From contig NZ_CALHGG010000164.1 of NCBI RefSeq assembly GCF_938029845.1, positions 1-9,935 on the forward strand: a stretch of DNA of 9,935 nucleotides, in the 5' to 3' direction. Numbering within the stretch: position 1 is the first letter of the stretch; each line of letters begins with the position of its first letter. Positions 6,174-9,935 of the stretch are shown piece after piece. Under the pieces are notes generated by a model that was given only the letters and a program-made list of their open reading frames with translations, was not told where the DNA came from and made no database searches. The stretch is from an uncultured Capnocytophaga sp. (GTDB taxonomy: Bacteria; Bacteroidota; Bacteroidia; Flavobacteriales; Flavobacteriaceae). Both the position numbers and the translations under genes were made by a program.

Positions 6174-7367
6174 ATGATAAAAAGATTTTTCTCTGTTCTA
6201 GTGCTTATAAGTGCAGGACAGTCCTTTGCACAAGAAAACTTGATTAATGCATTGGCAAGTAATAAAGGGGCAGATATTCAGAAGTACTACCAGATCAAGC
6301 CTGTATTAGCTTTGGATGCTACTGATGTGAAAAACCAAGGTTGGAGCGGTACTTGTTGGAGTTATGCAGGTTCGTCTTTCTTGGAATCTGAAGCCTTGAA
6401 AAAGAAGAAAAAACCTGTAGACTTGGCCGAGATCTATACAGCACGTAAGATTTACTTGGACAAAGCGATCAATTATGTACGTATGCAGGGAGCGCTTAAC
6501 TGGGGTGATGGAGGAGAACCTCATGATGTAATCAACAGTTATCGTCGCTATGGTGTCCTTCCACAGTCTGCCTATACAGGGCTTATCAATGGGGCTACCT
6601 ATAACAATTTTGACGAGATGCAAAAAGACTTGAAGCCTTACTTGGAAGAGCTTGTCAAAATGAAAAAACTCCCAGACAACTGGAAAGAGGTGTTTGAAAA
6701 GAAAATGGACGCCTACTTAGGAGAAGTGCCTAAGACTTTCATGTACAATGGAAAAATATATGATGCCCACTCTTTTGCTAAAGAGTATGTAGGTTTGGAA
6801 GATGAAAAATACATTGAAATGATCTCCATAGAGGACAAGCCTAAGTATCACAATACCCTTATGGCTGTGCCTGATAACTGGAGCTATGATTATGCCTTCA
6901 ATGTAAATATGGAGGATCTAATTAGAACCATAGACTATGCCCTCAAAAAAGGCTACACTGTAGGTTGGGAAGCCGATGTGTCTGAAAAATTCTTCAGTTG
7001 GCAGAATGGTTTGGCAATCGTTCCTGAAAAGGACTTCGAGAGCCTAAGCCCTGCAGAACAAGAAAACTATTATCACACCTATTGGAAAGAAAAAGTGATT
7101 ACTCCACAGTTGCGCCAAGAGGCTTTTGATAATTATCAGACCCTTGATGACCACTCTATGCACATTGTAGGACTTGCCAAAGACCAAACAGGTAAGGAAT
7201 ACTATATTGTAAAGAACTCTTGGGGTACAGAAAATGATAACAAAGGTTATTTGTATGCTAGCAAAGACTATGTACGCTACAAAACTATTGCTATCTTAGT
7301 CAATCAAAAAGGTGCACCTAAGGATTTGGTAAAGAAATTCAAGAAAGCTCCTTATACAAGTATATAA
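6174..7367 (+). CDS. Secreted C1 (papain-like, bleomycin hydrolase/PepC-type) peptidase, copy 2
   Basis: A 397-residue tandem paralogue of the preceding peptidase. The two align from end to end without a gap; I count about 298 identities over 396 positions (about 75%). The signal peptide (1-19, ending SFA-Q) and catalytic residues Gln55, Cys61, His327 and Asn348 are kept at identical positions, so both copies should be active. Differences fall close to the active site: His57 is Trp here, Ala328 is Ser, and Gly266 is Glu. This may change substrate preference. The 25-nt gap before it has no TAnnTTTG box, so it is probably cotranscribed with copy 1 and apt, ending at the terminator at 7390-7424. 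Function is inferred from the family; the exact substrates are unknown. Confidence 0.87.
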   Translation: MIKRFFSVLVLISAGQSFAQENLINALASNKGADIQKYYQIKPVLALDATDVKNQGWSGTCWSYAGSSFLESEALKKKKKPVDLAEIYTARKIYLDKAINYVRMQGALNWGDGGEPHDVINSYRRYGVLPQSAYTGLINGATYNNFDEMQKDLKPYLEELVKMKKLPDNWKEVFEKKMDAYLGEVPKTFMYNGKIYDAHSFAKEYVGLEDEKYIEMISIEDKPKYHNTLMAVPDNWSYDYAFNVNMEDLIRTIDYALKKGYTVGWEADVSEKFFSWQNGLAIVPEKDFESLSPAEQENYYHTYWKEKVITPQLRQEAFDNYQTLDDHSMHIVGLAKDQTGKEYYIVKNSWGTENDNKGYLYASKDYVRYKTIAILVNQKGAPKDLVKKFKKAPYTSI

Positions 7368-7389
7368 TTTTCTGTTAAACATAGGTTTG

Positions 7390-7424
7390 AAAAAGACTAT
7401 CTCTTTTGGAGTAGTCTTTTTTTT
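7390..7424 (+). terminator. Rho-independent terminator of the apt-peptidase unit
   Basis: AAAAAGACTA (7390-7399) pairs with TAGTCTTTTT (7412-7421). With T7400 bulged, CTC (7401-7403) pairs with GAG (7409-7411) around the loop TTTTG. Eight Ts follow the C of the descending arm (7417-7424). It starts 22 nt after the stop of the second peptidase. Confidence 0.88.
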
Positions 7425-7435
7425 GGAACAAGCAC

Positions 7436-7469
7436 AAAAAAACTATCCTACACACAGGGTATAGGATAG
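7436..7469 (-). terminator. Rho-independent terminator of the DUF4293-type gene
   Basis: On the - strand, CTATCCTA pairs perfectly over 8 bp with TAGGATAG (the + strand arms are 7443-7450 and 7462-7469) around an 11-nt loop. The stem is followed by seven Ts (A-run 7436-7442 on +). It begins 22 nt beyond the stop codon at 7492. It lies only 11 nt from the opposing terminator at 7390-7424. Confidence 0.85.
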
Positions 7470-7491
7470 CTACACACAAAGTTACTCGGTA

Positions 7492-7863
7492 TTAACGTAG
7501 GCGGTCTGCTGATTTTACCAATTCTTCGTCCCTGTGAATGGCACGATTGGCCAAGAACAAAAATACGATAGAAATGAATGGAACTACGAGCTGAACACCT
7601 TTCTCAGAAATAGAATTTTCTCCAGATGACTGTAGCACCCTCCACGAGAATACACCCAGTAAAATAAGGTTACTCAATATGTTGATTCTGTTTAGAACAA
7701 ATTGATTTTGTCGTTTTTTGAAAGCAAATATACTTACTATAGCCAGTAGGGCACTTAGTCCAAAGAGTAATAAGCAAGCCCAATCCCCAAAGCTAAAGAA
7801 CAAAGCAACTCCACTTATAATGCTGACAATCAGCATATAAATAGTTTGAATACGTTGTATCAT
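7492..7863 (-). CDS. DUF4293-family small integral membrane protein
   Basis: A 123-residue, very hydrophobic protein with four predicted membrane helices at about 8-25, 28-48, 60-77 and 90-105. The N-terminus MIQRIQTIYML and the C-terminus LANRAIHRDEELVKSADRLR are the two conserved ends I recognise for the Bacteroidetes family DUF4293. The ends are so strongly kept that they may be contact sites. The function is unknown. The loop between helices 1 and 2 is only a few residues (GDWA), shorter than I recall for the family, which may explain the modest length. The gene is divergent from rho, with a -7 box about 20 nt upstream of its ATG and its own terminator. I recall this gene next to rho in other Flavobacteriia, but that is memory, not a search. 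Confidence 0.85.
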   Translation of the reverse strand: MIQRIQTIYMLIVSIISGVALFFSFGDWACLLLFGLSALLAIVSIFAFKKRQNQFVLNRINILSNLILLGVFSWRVLQSSGENSISEKGVQLVVPFISIVFLFLANRAIHRDEELVKSADRLR

Positions 7864-7882
7864 TTCATTGATTTAGTGGGGA

Positions 7883-7890
7883 CAAAGATA
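7883..7890 (-). promoter_or_regulatory. -7 promoter element of the DUF4293-type gene
   Basis: CAAAGATA on the + strand reads TATCTTTG on the - strand, an exact TAnnTTTG match ending 19 nt before the ATG. The transcript would have a leader of only about 13 nt. No TTG is seen at the -33 distance. Confidence 0.6.
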
Positions 7891-7901
7891 ATAAAAAAAA
7901 A

Positions 7902-7911
7902 TTTCATGAAA
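7902..7911. promoter_or_regulatory. Palindrome between divergent promoters, possible operator
   Basis: TTTCATGAAA is a perfect 10-bp palindrome lying between the two -7 boxes. It overlaps the expected -33 region of the leftward promoter. The surroundings are so AT-rich that chance is a real possibility. Confidence 0.25.
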
Positions 7912-7937
7912 AAATGTTTTTTCCTAAAAAAAATGTG

Positions 7938-7945
7938 TATCTTTG
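7938..7945 (+). promoter_or_regulatory. -7 promoter element of rho
   Basis: TATCTTTG is an exact TAnnTTTG match. Transcription would start near 7951, about 155 nt upstream of the rho ATG. The expected -33 position holds a T-rich stretch without a clean TTG. The next 160 nt contain no better match. Confidence 0.6.
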
Positions 7946-7950
7946 CCGTC

Positions 7951-8105
7951 TCAAATAAGTATTTGAAAATAAAATAGATCACTTGCTCTACAGGTGATAT
8001 TCTCAAAATATTCCCAACTATATTTTTATAACATCTTTCCAAATAGAATATTTTTTCTATTTTAATCCCCTATATAAAATAAACTCATATCAATCTATTG
8101 AATAT
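7951..8105 (+). promoter_or_regulatory. Long structured 5' leader of rho
   Basis: About 155 nt of AT-rich untranslated sequence precede rho. Three hairpins can be drawn: CAAAT/ATTTG (7952-7956 with 7961-7965); ATCACTTG/CAGGTGAT (7978-7985 with 7991-7998, one G-U pair, loop CTCTA); and AAATAGAA/TTCTATTT (8041-8048 with 8055-8062). No upstream ATG reading frame in the leader is convincing. In E. coli, rho mRNA has a long leader through which Rho represses its own synthesis; a similar role here is an inference. Confidence 0.45.
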
Positions 8106-9929
8106 ATGTTTGAAATTTCCGATTTAAAGGAGAAAAAACTTCCTGATTTGCAAGAAATTGCACAATCCCTAGGAATGAAAAAGTTTAAAGCACTCAAAAA
8201 AGAAGAGCTTATCTATCGTATTATTGATTTCCAAGCAGAGAACCCTGCCGTTATAGCACCTCAGAAAGAGGTAAAGCCTACAGGAGGGAGCGAGAAAAAG
8301 GCTAAACCTGCCAAACAGGTGCCTAAGAGCAAAGAAAATAAAGACAATAGAGAAAAAAAAGAAACTCCCCCCAATACTCCTATAAAGTCCCAAGAGGCAC
8401 GTCCTAAAAAAGAGAAAAACAAAAAAGATGCTCAACCCAAGGAAAATTCTGTAACCTTGGAAAATAAGGATGCTGCTGCCCCTCAACCTGCTCGCAAACA
8501 GTCTGAGAATACAAACAAGGAAAATAAAGGGAAATATTCCCAGAATCAGAATACAAATAATAAGGATAAGAAAGCTAATAATTTCGCTAAAAAAGAGCGT
8601 AAGGAAGTTGATTCTTCCCTTTCTGCAAAGAAGGCAGAGACTACCCCAGTAGCAAAAGCAGCTCCTACAGAGCATACTTCCTCTACGGCAGCACCTAATC
8701 CACCAGCTCAGCAAAATAATCAGCCTCAGAATCACAACAATACCCCCAAGGCAAATAGCAATGAAAATTTTGATAAGGAGAAGAAGAATCGCTATCGCTC
8801 TCCTGATTTTGAGTTTGATGGGATTGTAGAGTGTGAAGGGGTATTCGAATTGATTACTGATGGTTATGGTTTTCTTCGTTCTTCCGACTTTAACTATCTG
8901 GCCTCTCCTGATGATATATATGTATCTCCGTCTCAAATTCGCCTTTTTGGACTTCGGACAGGAGATACAGTATTAGGAACAGTACGTCCTCCTAAGGAAG
9001 GGGAAAAGTATTATCCACTTATTAAAGTAATAAAAATCAATGGTTGTGATCCGCAATCGGTACGTGATAGAGTAACTTTTGATAACCTCACGCCTATATT
9101 TCCCAATGAAAAATTTAATCTTTCAGGGCGTAGGAGCTCCGTCTCTACCCGTATCATAGACCTTTTTGCGCCTATAGGAAAGGGACAACGTGGTATGATT
9201 GTTGCTCAGCCTAAAACAGGGAAAACGAGCCTTTTGAAGGATATTGCCAATGCCATATCAGACAATCATCCAGAGGTATACCTTATGGTACTGCTGATAG
9301 ATGAGCGACCAGAAGAGGTAACTGATATGCAACGTAGCGTACGTGGAGAGATTATTTCCTCTACCTTTGACAAGGAAGCCACCGAACACGTTAAGATTGC
9401 TAATATCGTATTGGAAAAAGCCAAACGCTTGGTAGAGTGTGGTCACGATGTAGTAATTCTATTGGATTCTATCACTCGCTTGGCACGAGCTTACAATACC
9501 GTACAACCTACCTCAGGTAAGGTGCTCACAGGGGGATTGGATGCCAATGCATTGCACAGACCTAAACGCTTTTTTGGAGCTGCCCGAAATATAGAAAACG
9601 GAGGTTCTCTCTCTATTATTGCTACTGCTCTTACTGATACAGGTTCCAAGATGGACGATGTTATCTTTGAAGAATTCAAGGGTACGGGTAACATGGAGTT
9701 GCAATTAGACCGCCGTATCGCCAATAAGCGTATTTTCCCTGCTATTGATTTGGTGAACTCTTCTACCCGCCGAGATGATCTCTTACAAGATGAAAAGACA
9801 CTCCAGCGTATGTGGATTGCTCGTAAGTACCTATCCGATATGAATATAGTAGAGGCTATGGAGTTTATCCAAGATAGAATAAAGAAAACAAAGGACAATG
9901 AAGAGTTCCTTATGAGTATGAATGAATAA
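8106..9929 (+). CDS. rho: Transcription termination factor Rho with long disordered insert
   Basis: The hexameric RNA-dependent ATPase/helicase that ends transcription. The gene is complete at 607 residues, against 419 in E. coli. Domains in order: Rho N-terminal SAP-like helices (1-46); a low-complexity insert (about 48-233) of roughly 20% Lys and 14% Asn with almost no hydrophobic residues; the primary RNA-binding cold-shock-like domain (about 234-315) with RNP1 GYGFLR (253-258); and the RecA-type motor (about 320-600). In the motor I see Walker A AQPKTGKT (367-374), the catalytic-Glu motif LIDERPEEV (E400), Walker B VILLD (D454), the Q-loop region [10 protein letters not shown] and the R-loop region TGSKMDD (512-518), which contact RNA in the central channel. 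All motor motifs are intact. The ATG at 8106 begins the conserved [19 protein letters not shown]. Confidence 0.97.
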   Translation: MFEISDLKEKKLPDLQEIAQSLGMKKFKALKKEELIYRIIDFQAENPAVIAPQKEVKPTGGSEKKAKPAKQVPKSKENKDNREKKETPPNTPIKSQEARPKKEKNKKDAQPKENSVTLENKDAAAPQPARKQSENTNKENKGKYSQNQNTNNKDKKANNFAKKERKEVDSSLSAKKAETTPVAKAAPTEHTSSTAAPNPPAQQNNQPQNHNNTPKANSNENFDKEKKNRYRSPDFEFDGIVECEGVFELITDGYGFLRSSDFNYLASPDDIYVSPSQIRLFGLRTGDTVLGTVRPPKEGEKYYPLIKVIKINGCDPQSVRDRVTFDNLTPIFPNEKFNLSGRRSSVSTRIIDLFAPIGKGQRGMIVAQPKTGKTSLLKDIANAISDNHPEVYLMVLLIDERPEEVTDMQRSVRGEIISSTFDKEATEHVKIANIVLEKAKRLVECGHDVVILLDSITRLARAYNTVQPTSGKVLTGGLDANALHRPKRFFGAARNIENGGSLSIIATALTDTGSKMDDVIFEEFKGTGNMELQLDRRIANKRIFPAIDLVNSSTRRDDLLQDEKTLQRMWIARKYLSDMNIVEAMEFIQDRIKKTKDNEEFLMSMNE

Positions 9930-9935
9930 AAAAAA

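Noticed and set aside
7860..8042. 60-codon - strand frame whose stop overlaps the DUF4293-type start codon (ATGA)
   Set aside because: The overlap looks like coupling, but the frame spans both divergent promoters and the rho leader, and its product is AT-driven Phe/Lys/Ile-rich sequence without a domain.
8169..8936. 255-codon open frame on the - strand opposite the rho insert
   Set aside because: It is fully antisense to a repetitive Lys/Asn-rich region of rho, and its translation is a run of Ile, Leu, Phe, Cys and Arg without any recognisable domain. Low complexity of the sense strand explains the lack of stops.
1..9935. Mobile element, phage, toxin-antitoxin or defence system
   Set aside because: No transposase, integrase, terminal repeats, tRNA attachment site or defence-type domain is visible; nearly all coding space belongs to recognisable families.

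Overview
The window looks like chromosomal core sequence from a member of the Bacteroidetes, most likely the class Flavobacteriia and plausibly Capnocytophaga or a close relative. Three things support this. Initiation signals fit the Bacteroidetes -7 box TAnnTTTG (TACTTTTG, TAACTTTG, and TATCTTTG three times) rather than a sigma70 TATAAT. The gene content is typical of the phylum: BatA/BatB, a DUF4293-family membrane protein divergent from rho, and a Rho with a long disordered insert. Start codons are preceded by A-rich sequence rather than strong Shine-Dalgarno sites. The genus is a guess from memory of similar sequences; no search was run.

Layout on the + strand: an HU-family DNA-binding protein (55-327) with its own promoter and a strong intrinsic terminator; then a probable transcription unit with batA (490-1488) and batB (1485-2519, overlapping by 4 nt), followed by a periplasmic adaptor (2598-3677) and an ABC ATPase (3661-4320, overlapping by 17 nt). 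No permease is encoded beside the last two. Next comes a promoter and apt (4434-4955), with two tandem secreted papain-like peptidases (4958-6148 and 6174-7367) starting only 2 nt after apt. This probable three-gene unit ends at an intrinsic terminator (7390-7424).

On the - strand, a small four-helix membrane protein of the DUF4293 type (7863-7492) ends at its own terminator, placed back to back with the previous one. A 242-nt AT-rich region (7864-8105) holds divergent promoters, a small palindrome and a roughly 155-nt leader for rho (8106-9929), which is complete and encodes 607 residues, about 190 more than E. coli Rho because of a lysine/asparagine-rich low-complexity insert.

Functionally this is mostly housekeeping: nucleoid structure, envelope-associated VWA proteins, an efflux or lipoprotein-type transporter fragment, purine salvage, extracytoplasmic peptide degradation and transcription termination. 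I see no CRISPR array, RNA gene, insertion sequence, phage gene or clear new defence system. The points most worth a second look are the Rho insert and leader, the peptidase duplication with substitutions beside the catalytic residues, the incomplete Bat and ABC gene sets, and degenerate 7-nt-period repeats in two intergenic gaps.
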